From: Thermoplasmatales archaeon
GTDB lineage: Archaea > Thermoplasmatota > Thermoplasmata > Thermoplasmatales > Thermoplasmataceae
Assembly (NCBI GenBank): GCA_027366585.1
Contig: DAHXNF010000037.1
Coordinates: 1-40,996, forward strand
Direction of reading: 5' to 3'
DNA length: 40,996 nt
In this document: positions 40,995 to 40,996 of the stretch, piece by piece
Layout of the letters: the number at the start of each line of letters is the position of its first letter
Position numbering within the stretch: position 1 is the first letter of the stretch
Notes under the pieces: generated by a model
What the model was told of the DNA's origin: nothing
Seen by the model: the letters and a program-made list of their open reading frames with translations, nothing else
The model's database searches: none
Program-made: the position numbers and the translations under genes

Positions 40995-40996
40995 TC

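Noticed and set aside
1-40996. CRISPR arrays, insertion sequences or prophage
   Set aside because: No spaced direct repeats, transposase motifs or phage structural genes were seen on either strand.

Overview
The window looks like chromosomal DNA of an acidophilic, heterotrophic archaeon of the Thermoplasmata, probably Thermoplasmatales. This is an inference from gene content: an archaeal-type aEF-1beta, TiaS (agmatidine synthetase), Trm5, Hel308, archaeal-type PheT and an archaeal CDP-alcohol transferase are present. Promoters also fit, with TATA-like boxes about 25-30 nt upstream of start codons (leaderless transcripts) and few strong Shine-Dalgarno sites. Genes are tightly packed, with many 1-20 nt overlaps. 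I see no CRISPR array, insertion sequence or prophage.

Left part (1-12.4 kb): the 3' end of an NfeD-like gene, a ROK sugar kinase, an M20 aminoacylase/peptidase and a DHA2-type MFS exporter. A leftward informational/lipid cluster follows: hel308-trm5, then uppS-tiaS-NMP kinase-CDP-alcohol transferase. Rightward from the hel308 divergent promoter come the riboflavin-pathway reductase and adenosylhomocysteinase, then tRNA-Thr(GGU).

Middle (12.4-18.3 kb): a formate dehydrogenase locus, fdhA-DUF1641-fdhD, followed by an AceTr/SatP-like carboxylate transporter. The transporter reading frame is interrupted by one in-frame amber codon just before its predicted last membrane helix. A 0.57 kb gene-poor stretch follows.

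18.3-30 kb: a leftward set of a zinc-ribbon protein, aEF-1beta, a family 2 glycosyltransferase and a GlmM-type phosphohexomutase; a short unknown ORF; a 1228-residue TPR protein whose stop overlaps the start of a site-2-protease-like M50 gene; a gamma carbonic anhydrase-like protein; a protein that looks like a tandem ribbon-helix-helix; a zinc-ribbon DUF973 membrane protein; and pheT.

Right part (30-41 kb): more accessory in character, with an FMN reductase, pirin, two small unknowns, two MFS transporters, an orphan D12-class adenine methyltransferase divergent from an AidB-like acyl-CoA dehydrogenase, an isochorismatase-like hydrolase lacking the usual cysteine, a short relic resembling fumarylacetoacetate hydrolase, an alpha/beta hydrolase, an EamA transporter and tRNA-Pro(GGG). 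The most useful leads are the amber-interrupted transporter beside fdhA, the TPR/M50 pair and the tandem RHH regulator.
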